A stretch of 36,265 nt of DNA, taken from the NCBI GenBank assembly GCA_020832455.1, contig JAFIEQ010000026.1, positions 1 to 36,265 on the forward strand, written 5' to 3'. The stretch comes from Nitriliruptoraceae bacterium. Its GTDB lineage: Bacteria; Actinomycetota; Nitriliruptoria; Nitriliruptorales; Nitriliruptoraceae. The notes beneath the pieces were generated by a model. It did not search any database and was not told the origin of the DNA. It saw only the letters and a list, made by a program, of their open reading frames with translations. A program made the translations under genes and the position numbers. Shown one piece after another: positions 23,171-31,276 of the stretch (position 1 is the stretch's first letter; every line of letters begins with the position of its first letter).

Positions 23171-24775
23171 TCACCCTACGTTGGAGCCGGTGTCGTCGAG
23201 CAGCACCATGAGGTTGCGCTTCTGGCGGTGCTCGGTGCGGACCCGGTCGATGATCCCAGTGGCGATGTCGGGCTGGTCGGCCTCGTCGGCGAGCTTGCGG
23301 ATCCGGACCAGCTGCCGAACGGCGGCGCGGTAGCCGGTCTTGTTCTTCCGGGCGATGTGCTGCTCGACATCCCGGTCGTAGACGACGATCGCGTCCAGCG
23401 GATGGTCGGCCTCGCGACGCTTCGCCAGCCGCATCGCGAGCTCGTGGTCGCAGCCGTGCTCCAGATGCAGCGTCCAGGCGTCGTCGTGACGCCCGTCGTG
23501 CTCCAGGATCTCGATGAGTGGGTCGGCTGGGTAGGCGTGACCCGAAGGGCCCACGGGCGAGCCAACCCGGTCTCGGAGGTAGGCGACCGCAGCGGTCGAC
23601 GTCGCGCCCGGGTCGGCGGCATGGTCGACGAGCTGGCGGTAGGTGCCGAGGGTCGGATGCCGGACGAAGCCGTCCCAGTAGAGGTCGGCCACCTCGTCCG
23701 GGCGGTTCTGGTCCGACAGGAACTGGGCGAGCCAATCGCGCAACTTCGGTGTCTGGAACCACCGGTCGGCGTACTTCTCGAGCCCACGGCGCGCCCAGTC
23801 GACCGCTTCGTCGGTACGGCCTGCATCCGCGAGCGTCTGGGCGATCTCGAGGTGGTCGTCAGGGCTGTGCAGATCGTTGCGCTTGACGGCGATGAGCTCG
23901 TCCGCATCGCCGGCGGCGATCGCGACGGCGACGCGTGCCTCCCGCAGACGGAAGTTCTCCCACCGGGGGCCGTCATGATCCACCTCCGCCCATGTCGCCT
24001 CGACGAACTCGCGATAGCGGGCGATGCCCTCGTCCCCGAGCGCGTCGGCGTAGGTCGCTGCCGCTCGGTGGAAGGTGTCGAGGGTGTGGGAGTCGAGCTC
24101 CAGCTTGAAGAGCCGCTTGGCCAGTGCGCGGGGATCGGGCCGGGCTCGGGCGACCGCGGCCTGGTGGAGTTCGGCGACCCGGCCCGCGATGTCGGTCAGC
24201 CAACCACCCGAGTCGTCGATGTGGCCGATCGCCGTCTCGGCCCGACGGTGGGCGTCCTCCGCCAGGGTCACGACAGCCTCGGCGTGACCACCGTCGAGGA
24301 GTTCCTCGATGTCGTCGAGCAGGTCATGGACTCCAGCCGCCCACTCGGGGACGTGGCGGTACTCGACGAACCGACCCCCGGTGGCGAACGTGCTCGTCAC
24401 GAGCTTGCGCCAGGCACGCACGTCCGGTGGCGCGGCCGCTTCACCGACAGGCGCAGACACGGGGACAGCCTCGGCTGGCGCGGTCGTCGATGCAGCAGAC
24501 GACTCCGCGAGCGTGAGCGCGGTCGCCACCACGTGCTTGCAGAGCGAGCCGTCACGAGCCGCCGGACACGAGCAGAACCAGACCGGGTGTCCGGCCTCCA
24601 GGATCAGCTCCACCACGTAAGGCTCCGTGCCCCTCACGAAGGCGTCGACCCGCTCGGACTCGTCCCGGGTGATGCTGACCCGGCCCTTGATCTCGTAGGC
24701 CACGCCCCGGGCCAGCGGACCGTCACCGGCTTCCTCGAGGAGCCAGGCGAACGTGAAGACGTCGCGGATCGTCAT
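23171..24775 (-). CDS. SWIM zinc-finger protein
   Basis: A 534-aa soluble protein. The N-terminal SWIM motif CSC-x8-CKH uses Cys68, Cys70, Cys79 and His81 (VWFCSCPAARDGSLCKHVVA). SWIM fingers bind DNA or proteins. The rest is a helical, TPR-like solenoid with repeated segments (LEIAQTLADAGRTDEAVDWARRGLEKYADRWF; LIEILEHDGRHDDAWTLHLEHGCDHELAMRLAKRR). It ends with a basic, family-typical tail EHRQKRNLMVLLDD. Similar actinobacterial proteins are about 550-600 aa, so this copy looks complete. The specific role is unknown; SWIM proteins are often found on accessory islands. It is the gene nearest the right end of the island, 128 bp before the arm repeat. Confidence 0.85.
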   Translation of the reverse strand: MTIRDVFTFAWLLEEAGDGPLARGVAYEIKGRVSITRDESERVDAFVRGTEPYVVELILEAGHPVWFCSCPAARDGSLCKHVVATALTLAESSAASTTAPAEAVPVSAPVGEAAAPPDVRAWRKLVTSTFATGGRFVEYRHVPEWAAGVHDLLDDIEELLDGGHAEAVVTLAEDAHRRAETAIGHIDDSGGWLTDIAGRVAELHQAAVARARPDPRALAKRLFKLELDSHTLDTFHRAAATYADALGDEGIARYREFVEATWAEVDHDGPRWENFRLREARVAVAIAAGDADELIAVKRNDLHSPDDHLEIAQTLADAGRTDEAVDWARRGLEKYADRWFQTPKLRDWLAQFLSDQNRPDEVADLYWDGFVRHPTLGTYRQLVDHAADPGATSTAAVAYLRDRVGSPVGPSGHAYPADPLIEILEHDGRHDDAWTLHLEHGCDHELAMRLAKRREADHPLDAIVVYDRDVEQHIARKNKTGYRAAVRQLVRIRKLADEADQPDIATGIIDRVRTEHRQKRNLMVLLDDTGSNVG

Positions 24776-24903
24776 GGCGACCCGAGCACCCGGGCGCTCG
24801 ACACGGCTGCGATGCTCATCGTCAGCACAACCTCCGGGTCATGAGCGCGGACAACCCCAACGGGGGACCACAACGCAGCGTGCCATGCCGGCCACACGAC
24901 CAT

Positions 24904-24924
24904 GGCACCCATAGGGCACCCATG
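24904..24924 (+). repeat. arm-type repeat, right (21 nt)
   Basis: Identical to 15353-15373, with the same tandem ggcacccat pair. It lies 32 bases from the tRNA-derived repeat at 24957, versus 126 bases on the left side, an asymmetry typical of P and P' arms. Confidence 0.7.
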
Positions 24925-24929
24925 AAATG

Positions 24930-24955
24930 CGAAAAGGCCCCGAAGGGCCTTTTCG
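24930..24955 (-). terminator. UUCG-loop terminator of tRNA-Met
   Basis: A perfect 11-bp stem (24930-24940 with 24945-24955) with a TTCG loop on the minus strand; its 3' arm contains TTTT. It directly follows the tRNA-Met gene. It has the same loop and position as the displaced terminator at 15151, but a different stem, consistent with being supplied by the integrated element. Confidence 0.85.
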
Positions 24956-24956
24956 T

Positions 24957-25002
24957 AGTAGCGGGGGCAGGATTTGAACCTGCGACCTCCGGGTTATGAG
25001 CC
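24957..25002 (-). repeat. attR: tRNA-Met 3' half restored by the island
   Basis: Matches 15181-15226 over 39 identical bases, one mismatch (24996) and six more matches. It forms the 3' half of the functional tRNA gene, from anticodon loop to acceptor. Confidence 0.87.
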
Positions 25003-25033
25003 CGGCGAGCTGACCGAACTGCTCCACCCCGCG
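24959..25033 (-). tRNA. initiator tRNA-Met (anticodon CAT)
   Basis: A 75-nt cloverleaf on the minus strand: acceptor cgcgggg pairing with ccccgc except position 1 (C) against 72 (T), D arm gagc/gctc, anticodon stem ccggg/cccgg with loop ctcataa (CAT), T arm gcagg ttcaaat cctgc, discriminator A. The unpaired 1-72 position and the three G:C pairs next to the anticodon loop are hallmarks of bacterial initiator tRNA. CCA is not encoded. Its 3' half doubles as the island attachment site. Confidence 0.93.
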
Positions 25034-25049
25034 CCGTTGTGAGCTCCAG

Positions 25050-25079
25050 ACGTTACCGACCGGCCCGGGCGCTTGTCGA
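25050..25079 (-). promoter_or_regulatory. promoter of tRNA-Met
   Basis: On the minus strand -35 TCGACA (25079-25074), an 18-bp spacer and -10 TAACGT (25055-25050) would start transcription near 25043, ten bases before the mature tRNA 5' end. Confidence 0.55.
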
Positions 25080-25082
25080 ACC

Positions 25083-25120
25083 GAGGGGGCGCCTGGCGTG
25101 CGTACACCGGACGCCCCCTC
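25083..25120 (-). terminator. hairpin terminator after the UPF0182 gene
   Basis: gagggggcg (25083-25091) and cgccccctc (25112-25120) form a perfect 9-bp stem in the gap between the UPF0182 stop and the tRNA promoter. No U tract, as for other hairpins in this genome. Confidence 0.6.
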
Positions 25121-25133
25121 GATCCGACGTCGA

Positions 25134-28109
25134 TCAGCCGTCGTCGTCGGCCGGCTCCTCGCCGTCGCCGGCACCCTCGAGCTCCTCGAGCAGCTCCGCG
25201 TCCGACAACTCGTCGTCGTCCGCCGGGTCCTCGATGAGCTCCTCGATGGTGATGCCCTGCGCCGCGGCCGCATCCTCCAGGAACCGCTGCGCGGCAGCGA
25301 TCTCCCGCTGGTAGGCCGCGAGGTTGCCGCTGCGCAGCGCCTCGTCGGCGCGACCGAAGGCCTCCAGGGCCTGACGGATCAGGTCCTCGGAGACGACCAC
25401 ACCGTCCTCGGGCGCGTCACCGTCGCCGGGGTCGGTCTCCGGCAGCTCGTCCTCGTCCAGCTCCTCGCCGGTGACGGGGTCGATGATCGCGTCGGTGGCC
25501 TCCTCGTCGGCGATGACGTCGGGGACCTGCGCACCGATGAGCTGCGACAGCGCACCCGACAGCGTCCGGTCGAACGCCGTGCGCTCCCCCATCACCAGCG
25601 CGACACGCGCCAGCTCCGGGATCTGCGCCTGCGGGTTCTCGAGGAACAGCGGCTGCACGTAGAGGATCGAATCCGCCACGGGCAGGACCTGCAGGTTGCC
25701 TCGAACGACCGTGGACCCCTCACGCGAACGCAGGGTGATGTAGGCCGAGATGTCGTCGTCCTGCTCGATGCGGGCCTGCGCCTGCGCCGGGCCGAGCACC
25801 TGCTGGTCGGACGGGAAGCGCACCGCCAACAGGCTGTTGAGGTTGTCCCCGTCACTGCGCCCCGCCAGCCACGACACCATGTTCGGTCGGTTGCGGGCCA
25901 GGTAGGGCTGGATGAGGACGAACTCCTCCGTCTCCTGCCCGGGCAGACGCATCAACAGGTAGTAGGGCTCGAGCCGCGACCCGCCGGCGAGGTCCGCCGT
26001 CGTGGCCGGCCCGCCCGCCTGGTTGGCGGCCAACGCCGGGTCGGTCGGCAGGTCCCACTCGTCGGCCCGGTTGAAGAACGCCGGGACGTCGTCGATGTGG
26101 TATGCGGTGTAGATGTCGGACTGCAGCGCGAACAGGTCCTGCGGGTAGCGGAAGTTGGCCGCGATCGAGCCCGCCTCGGAGGCGGGGGTGATGAGACCCG
26201 GGAAGACCTGCTCCCAGGCGTCCAGGATCGGGTCGTCCTCCTCCACCCGGTACAGCGTCACGTCCCCGTCGAAGGCATCCACGACGACCTTGACGGAGTT
26301 GCGCACGTAGTTGACCTGGAGCTGTCGACCCAGCACCCCGAGCGTCCGACGTTCCGAGTACGGGTACATGTCGGAGGTGGTGTAGGCGTCGATGATCCAC
26401 CGCACCCGGCCCTCGTCGATCACCGGGTAGGGATTGGAGTCCAGCTCCAGGAACGGCGCCACCTCACGGACACGGTCGCTGATCTGCCGGTTGTAGATGA
26501 TCCGCGAGTCGTCGCGCAGCACCTGGGTCAGGATCAGGTTGTAGTCGTTGAACCGCAGCGCGAACGCCAGGCGTCGACCGAAGGAGTTGATCGGCACGCC
26601 GGCGTTGCCGTCGTACTCGGTGAGGATCTGCTCCTGGGTCTCCGGGTCCTCGAAGTTCAGCTCGTTCTCTTCCGTGCGGACCAGGTTGAACGGCGGGTCG
26701 GCGAACTCCCCGAAGTAGATCTCCGGCTGGACGTCCGGGACGATCTCCTCGGTCCCCGCCGGCGGGATGTTCGACGAGATGAAGACCGGCTGGCCCTCGG
26801 CGTTCGCGATGTTGACCTGCGAGGCCACCACGCCGAACCCGTGGGTGTAGGTGATGTGGCGGTTCTGCCAGTTGTCGGAGCTCTCCGGCAGGTTGGACAG
26901 CTCGCGCGTCGCGATCATGACCTGACGCAGCTCACCGTCGATCTCGTAGCGGTCCGTCGACACGGAGTTGAACTCGTAGAACGGACGCAGCGCCTGCAGC
27001 TGCTCGAAGGTGGTCTCCAGGACGTTGGGGTCCCACAGCCGGATGTTGCGCAGGGTGATGTCGTTCTCCACCACATCGTCGAGGTCGAGGTCGTTCTGGA
27101 TCGTGAACGGCACCTCCTCGACGGCGTCCAACCCGTAGGCACGGGTGGTGGCGTCGAGGTTGCGTTGGATGAACTCCTGCTCACGCGCGAGCTCCTGCGG
27201 GTCGACCCGCAGGCGCTGGATCGCGGCCGGGTAGGCGCCCTGCAGGATGATCGAGGCGACCAGCAGCAGCGCGAGCGCCGCCCCGGGCAGCAGGAAGCCG
27301 GCGCGACGGATCGAGGCCAGCACCAGCGCGATGGCCAGGACCGACACACCCATCAGCAGGTACAGCGCCGGCAGTTCCGCGTTGACGTCGGTGTAGGCCG
27401 CACCGGTGACGTTGCCGCGCTCGGAGAAGTTCAGCATGTAGCGGTCGAGCCAGTACCCCCACGCCCGCACGCCCAGGATCAGCGCCAGCAGGATCGCGAG
27501 GTGTGCCTTGACGGCCGGGAGGATCTTCTCGCCCTCGGCCTCCGGACGGATCCCGCCGAGCAGGTAGTGCGCCCCGGCGGACAGCAGCCCGGTGAGGATC
27601 AGCGAGGTGAACAGCCAGCTCTGCAGCAGCGACCAGAACGGCAGCTGGAACAGGTAGAACCCGACGTCGGTGTTGAACTGCGGGTCGGCCACACCGACCT
27701 CACCACCGTTGAGGAACAGCAGCCAGGTGTCCCACGAGGCGCTGAGCGCGAGCCCGGAGGTGAACCCGAAGACCACCGCGATCGCGGCGATCAGCCACGG
27801 CAGGTAGGGGTCGGCCATCTCCCGGTAGCGCTGGATCTGCGCCTGCTGCGGCGAGGACGGCACGTAGAACGGCCGCACCTTGCGCGCGATCATGAGGTTC
27901 ACGCCGATCAGCAGCGTGAGCACCAACCCGAACGCGACACCCACCAGGATGCGCGTGCCGAGCACCGTGGTGAACACGTCGCGGAACCCGCGTTCGTCGA
28001 ACCACCAGAAGTCGGTGACGAGGACCGCGATGCGGTTCGCGCTGAACAGCACGAGGAGGAGGCCGAGCACCACGACGGTGCCGAGCCGACGGCGGACGAA
28101 GTCGCCCAC
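25134..28109 (-). CDS. UPF0182-family large membrane protein
   Basis: A 991-aa protein of the UPF0182 family, widespread in actinobacteria. The N-terminal ~320 residues contain about seven membrane spans (VVVLGLLLVLFSANRIAVL, ILVGVAFGLVLTLLIGV, WLIAAIAVVFGFTSGLALS, LAILLALILGVRAWGYWL and others). A large extracytoplasmic region follows with family-typical blocks such as YTHGFGVVASQVN and YAEFDNEFLLI-like LIQPYLARNRPNM. The C-terminal ~100 residues are highly acidic (EELDEDELPETDPGDGD, DDDELSDAELLEELEG). I chose GTG 28109, preceded by gaaggg, over an in-frame GTG at 28187. Function unknown. The 265-bp gap upstream (28110-28374) shows no gene and probably holds its promoter. Confidence 0.93.
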   Translation of the reverse strand: MGDFVRRRLGTVVVLGLLLVLFSANRIAVLVTDFWWFDERGFRDVFTTVLGTRILVGVAFGLVLTLLIGVNLMIARKVRPFYVPSSPQQAQIQRYREMADPYLPWLIAAIAVVFGFTSGLALSASWDTWLLFLNGGEVGVADPQFNTDVGFYLFQLPFWSLLQSWLFTSLILTGLLSAGAHYLLGGIRPEAEGEKILPAVKAHLAILLALILGVRAWGYWLDRYMLNFSERGNVTGAAYTDVNAELPALYLLMGVSVLAIALVLASIRRAGFLLPGAALALLLVASIILQGAYPAAIQRLRVDPQELAREQEFIQRNLDATTRAYGLDAVEEVPFTIQNDLDLDDVVENDITLRNIRLWDPNVLETTFEQLQALRPFYEFNSVSTDRYEIDGELRQVMIATRELSNLPESSDNWQNRHITYTHGFGVVASQVNIANAEGQPVFISSNIPPAGTEEIVPDVQPEIYFGEFADPPFNLVRTEENELNFEDPETQEQILTEYDGNAGVPINSFGRRLAFALRFNDYNLILTQVLRDDSRIIYNRQISDRVREVAPFLELDSNPYPVIDEGRVRWIIDAYTTSDMYPYSERRTLGVLGRQLQVNYVRNSVKVVVDAFDGDVTLYRVEEDDPILDAWEQVFPGLITPASEAGSIAANFRYPQDLFALQSDIYTAYHIDDVPAFFNRADEWDLPTDPALAANQAGGPATTADLAGGSRLEPYYLLMRLPGQETEEFVLIQPYLARNRPNMVSWLAGRSDGDNLNSLLAVRFPSDQQVLGPAQAQARIEQDDDISAYITLRSREGSTVVRGNLQVLPVADSILYVQPLFLENPQAQIPELARVALVMGERTAFDRTLSGALSQLIGAQVPDVIADEEATDAIIDPVTGEELDEDELPETDPGDGDAPEDGVVVSEDLIRQALEAFGRADEALRSGNLAAYQREIAAAQRFLEDAAAAQGITIEELIEDPADDDELSDAELLEELEGAGDGEEPADDDG

Positions 28110-28374
28110 GATGACCCTTCGGAGTCTGGGGCACCGAACGCGTCGGCCGGTGCCCTGCGTTTGCTTGGCGTTGGTCGGCACGGTCACCGGCCGAAGCGGT
28201 CGATGACCGCCGCAGGCCGTTCCGCCGGTGGTCCACGATGGTGTCGAGGGACCCGCCGCCCGCGGTCGCGGACGACAGGTCGCGGGAGCAGCTACGACAG
28301 GCGTCGTGGGCCGGCGAGGCTACCCGTGCCCAGCCCGGGGTGCCCACTGCGCCTAGCGCGCGGCGCACACCAGC

Positions 28375-29448
28375 TCAGCGACCGGCGGCCAGCAGCTGCG
28401 CATCGGTCGGATCGCGTCCGTCGCGCAGCGCCTCCAGCGCGGCGAGGGCGTCCTCGAAGGTGTCGACGGGCACGACCAGCAGGTCGTTGGCGACGCGCAC
28501 GGACAGGGCCTCGTCGAGGTTGCCGCGCGGGACCAGGAACGCGTCCGCGCTCGGCGCACCGTTGACCGCGGAGCCGGCCGCGGCGACCTTCTGGCGCACC
28601 CCGCCGACCGGGCCGACCTCGCCGTCGCGGTTCATGGTCCCGGTGCCGGCGATCACCGCGCCATCGGTCAGGTCCTCGTCCCCGAGCAGGTCCACGATCG
28701 CCAGGGTGAACAGCAGACCCGCCGACGGGCCACCGATCGCCCCGGCGTCGATCGCCACCTCGACGGGCAGGTCGAGGTCGGTGGTCAGCAGCACCCCGAT
28801 GTAGGGCCGGTCGGCGTCGTCGGGCGCGCGACCGAGGGTCACCTCGACGTCGCGTGCGGGGACCTCGGCCGACACCACACGCAGTGTGATGTCCGTACCG
28901 GGTTCGCGGGACTGCACCTCGCGCACCACGTCGGTGCTCTCCGACACCTCGACGCCGTCGATCGCGACGATCACGTCGCCCGCCTCGAGCTGGTCGGTGA
29001 CCGCATCCTCGGTGACGGCAGCCACCACGGCGCCGCGGCCGTCCAGCACGAACCCGAGCTCCTCGAGCGCGACGATGGTGGCGACCTGCTGGGAGTCGGC
29101 CATCAACGCGGCGTTGGTCTCCGCGACCTGTTCCCGGTCGACCCCGGGCGGGTAGATCTGCTCGCGCGGAACCGCCTCGGAGGAGCTCGACAGGCGCGCG
29201 TTCAGCCACGAGCGCCAGCTGAGCTGGTCGTCCACGGCGACGGTGGTCAGGCGCAGCTCGCCCGGCGGGTCCTCCTCGACGCCGTCGATGCTGATGAAGC
29301 GCGCGACGTCGTCGCTCGGTCCGGGACGCAGCGCCACCTGGCACACCGGCTGCGTGCCCAGCGCATCGCACGGCACGGCGCCCTGGCCGACGAGCAGCCC
29401 CCCGACCGCGAGCAGCCCGACGACGACGAGCCCGAGCACCCGTCCCAT
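28375..29448 (-). CDS. YlbL-like PDZ / Lon-type (S16) serine protease
   Basis: A 357-aa membrane-anchored protease. One N-terminal membrane helix (VLGLVVVGLLAVGGLLVG) is followed by an extracytoplasmic region. A PDZ domain (about 130-205: GRGAVVAAVTEDAVTDQLEAGDVIVAIDGVEVSE) leads into a Lon-like catalytic domain with Ser242 in GAIGGPSAGLLF and Lys287 in VGGVRQKVAAA, the Ser-Lys dyad. It resembles B. subtilis YlbL. The start is ATG 29448 with ggagg upstream; an in-frame extension to 29493 lacks support. It precedes UPF0182 on the same strand, an order I associate with actinobacterial genomes. Confidence 0.93.
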   Translation of the reverse strand: MGRVLGLVVVGLLAVGGLLVGQGAVPCDALGTQPVCQVALRPGPSDDVARFISIDGVEEDPPGELRLTTVAVDDQLSWRSWLNARLSSSSEAVPREQIYPPGVDREQVAETNAALMADSQQVATIVALEELGFVLDGRGAVVAAVTEDAVTDQLEAGDVIVAIDGVEVSESTDVVREVQSREPGTDITLRVVSAEVPARDVEVTLGRAPDDADRPYIGVLLTTDLDLPVEVAIDAGAIGGPSAGLLFTLAIVDLLGDEDLTDGAVIAGTGTMNRDGEVGPVGGVRQKVAAAGSAVNGAPSADAFLVPRGNLDEALSVRVANDLLVVPVDTFEDALAALEALRDGRDPTDAQLLAAGR

Positions 29449-29560
29449 CAGTGGCCTCCGGTCGCCGTCGGGGATCGGTCCCCGGGCGGCCACGAGGCTA
29501 CCGGTGGGCAGCAGGTGGGCGGGCTCGTCGTCCGTGGGTGGTGCGGGAGCGGTGTCTCGC

Positions 29561-30217
29561 TCAGCTGCGGGAGAACAGCTGGCGGCGGTGCTCCGGACGG
29601 GCGGTGTGCTCCTCGTCCTCGGTGGCGGGGGCGGCGTGCTGGATCGGCGGGGAGATGATCATCGCGCCGGAGGGCGGCTCGTCGGGGATGACGGGCACGG
29701 TCGGCTCGGGCGTCTCGACCGCGACGGCCGGGGCCGGCTCGGGGGTGGGCTCGTCGACGGCCGGCTCGGCGACCGCGGGCTGCGTGAGCTCGTCGGTGGC
29801 CGCGTCGACCTCGGCGAGCTCCGCCGGGTCGACCTCGGTGGGCTCCGCCGGGTCGACCTCGGTGGGCTCCGCATCGGCGATCACCGGGGGCGCCTCGTCC
29901 TGCGCGGCTGCCTCGTCCTCGACGTGCGCCGCATCGTCGTGCGCGACCTCGACGTCGTCGGCCTCGACCGGCGGAGCCGGCGGCGCGCTCGGGGTTGCGC
30001 TCGACGACACCGAGGTGGCCTCGGGCTGGTGCTCGTCGGCGACGACCACCCGGTAGTAGGTCTTGACCTCGATCGGGACCTCGCGGAAGACGCGGACGTC
30101 CTGCGCCCCGTCGTCGTTGCGGAGGCGTTCGACCAGTTCCAACGCCGCGTCGAGCGACCCGACGTCCTCGACGTGGTCGTCCCCCGCAGCATCGCGGTAG
30201 TGGACCGCGTGGCTCAT
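29561..30217 (-). CDS. acidic low-complexity protein with short N-terminal domain
   Basis: A 218-aa protein starting at ATG 30217 (cagga upstream). Residues 1-70 form a small folded region (HAVHYRDAAGDDHVEDVGSLDAALELVERLRNDDGAQDVRVFREVPIEVKTYYRVVV). The rest is disordered, rich in Ala, Pro, Glu and Asp, with a repeated PAEPTEVD element (DNA repeats at about 29820-29870). It ends in a basic stretch RPEHRRQLFSRS. No signal peptide. Function unknown; the N-terminal region could be a partner-binding domain with a spacer. It may share a transcript with the PDZ protease (112-bp gap). Confidence 0.75.
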   Translation of the reverse strand: MSHAVHYRDAAGDDHVEDVGSLDAALELVERLRNDDGAQDVRVFREVPIEVKTYYRVVVADEHQPEATSVSSSATPSAPPAPPVEADDVEVAHDDAAHVEDEAAAQDEAPPVIADAEPTEVDPAEPTEVDPAELAEVDAATDELTQPAVAEPAVDEPTPEPAPAVAVETPEPTVPVIPDEPPSGAMIISPPIQHAAPATEDEEHTARPEHRRQLFSRS

Positions 30218-30361
30218 GGCAGCTCCTGTCCGACGTGCCGATCCGACGTGCCGTGCGGCGACGCCTGCCGCAGGTGTCGGCACGTGCGGCCCGGGGCTTG
30301 ACCCCGACGTGCGCATGGGCCGCGCGCACCCCGGTCAGCGCACGCCGCGGGCCGCGCGGGT

Positions 30362-30367
30362 TACCGT
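30362..30367 (+). promoter_or_regulatory. -10 candidate (TACCGT)
   Basis: TACCGT lies about 40 bases before the TTG start of the SMI1-like gene and fits TANNNT. No -35 seen. Similar TACNNT hexamers precede other genes here. Confidence 0.35.
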
Positions 30368-30409
30368 CCGTGGTCGGATGGCGCAGCGACACGGCACCGG
30401 GGGAGACCG

Positions 30410-31192
30410 TTGGACGACGTCTGGGAGGACCTGATCCAGGAGTGCGAACGGGTGGTCAACGCCCTGGATGGACTCCCCGGGGTGACGCTGCCTCCGGGGG
30501 CGGCGTCCGAGGACATCTCCGCGGCTCACGAGCAGCTGGGCATGCCGCTCCCGACGGACCTCTCCTTCATCATGCTGCTCAGCGACGGGATCGTGCTCGA
30601 TCACGGCCTCGTTCGCTACCTGCCGGTCGCGCCCGACGCGCCGCCCAACATCGCCCGCTTCAACGACCCCGACACCTGGATGTGGGCGTACGCGGGGATC
30701 AACCCGCGGCTGCAGGACTTCCTCTACTACGAGCTGACCGCGGCCGGCAACGTCGTGGGCTTCGACCGGCAGGAGCTGCGCGAGATGCCGGAGACCGGGA
30801 ACCTGCCGCGACCGCACCTGGTCGTCCCGCTCGTCCCGGACGCCACCTTCGAGCTCCCCCCGACCGTCCTGGCCGGGTTGACGTCGAGGACCGCGAGGCT
30901 CCGCGAGACCGGCGAGTTGCAGCTCTACCACGACGACGACGCCATCATCGAACGGTTCGGTCCCATCCCGCCCGACGAGATCCTGATGCCGGGACCGGCG
31001 GACTTCCTGGACCGCTTCGCCGACGCATCCCACCTGCAGGGCACGACGCCCGTCGACGCCATCACCGCGTTGATCGCCCGCGGCGAGATGCACGAGCAGC
31101 TGCTGGCGATGCCGGAGGGCAGCGAGGTCGTCGGCCGCGAGTCCTGGCAGGACGAACGGGGCCGAACGCGGATGCGGCTGCTGTTCAGCTGA
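30410..31192 (+). CDS. SMI1/KNR4-like (SUKH-type) protein, tentative
   Basis: A 260-aa soluble protein. The region ASEDISAAHEQLGMPLPTDLSFIMLLSDGIVLDHG (about residues 32-66) has the helix-turn-strand pattern of SMI1/KNR4 (SUKH) domains: an acidic alpha helix, then LP.D...ll...G. SUKH proteins include immunity proteins of polymorphic toxins, but many members have other roles. The C-terminal part (PADFLDRFADASHLQGTTPVDAITALIARGEMHEQLLAMPEGSEVVG) resembles none I know. It begins with TTG 30410 after gggggaga; an ATG at 30378 is out of frame. Divergent from the acidic protein, convergent with the SDR gene. Confidence 0.7.
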   Translation: MDDVWEDLIQECERVVNALDGLPGVTLPPGAASEDISAAHEQLGMPLPTDLSFIMLLSDGIVLDHGLVRYLPVAPDAPPNIARFNDPDTWMWAYAGINPRLQDFLYYELTAAGNVVGFDRQELREMPETGNLPRPHLVVPLVPDATFELPPTVLAGLTSRTARLRETGELQLYHDDDAIIERFGPIPPDEILMPGPADFLDRFADASHLQGTTPVDAITALIARGEMHEQLLAMPEGSEVVGRESWQDERGRTRMRLLFS

Positions 31193-31242
31193 CGCCGGCG
31201 CCCCACCGGTGCCACGGCACGGGGAGCGCACACTCACAGGAT

Positions 31243-31266
31243 CCGGCGCTCACCCGGGTGCGCCGG
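31243..31266. terminator. bidirectional hairpin between convergent genes
   Basis: ccggcgc (31243-31249) and gcgccgg (31260-31266) form a 7-bp stem with a 10-nt loop in the 84-bp gap between two convergent genes. Confidence 0.4.
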
Positions 31267-31276
31267 TCCAGGTCCG

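Larger units (their letters stand above)
15181..25002. mobile_element. tRNA-Met genomic island (~9.8 kb, integrase missing)
   Basis: The region is bounded by direct repeats of the initiator tRNA-Met 3' half (15181-15226; 24957-25002). Just inside each lies a 21-nt arm-like repeat (15353-15373; 24904-24924). It carries an orphan antitoxin-like gene, an AbiE-type toxin-antitoxin pair, a pRiA4b ORF-3-like/SEC-C pair, a SWIM protein and an ISL3 insertion sequence, all on the minus strand. Cargo of this kind is typical of accessory elements. I find no tyrosine or serine integrase, excisionase or conjugation gene, so it is presumably a remnant. The intact tRNA and a second terminator at the right end were supplied by the element. 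Confidence 0.82.

Noticed and set aside
25098..28565. 1155-codon plus-strand frame opposite UPF0182
   Set aside because: Low-complexity Arg/Asp/Gly/His/Gln translation, no domain; the minus frame is a clear UPF0182 protein.
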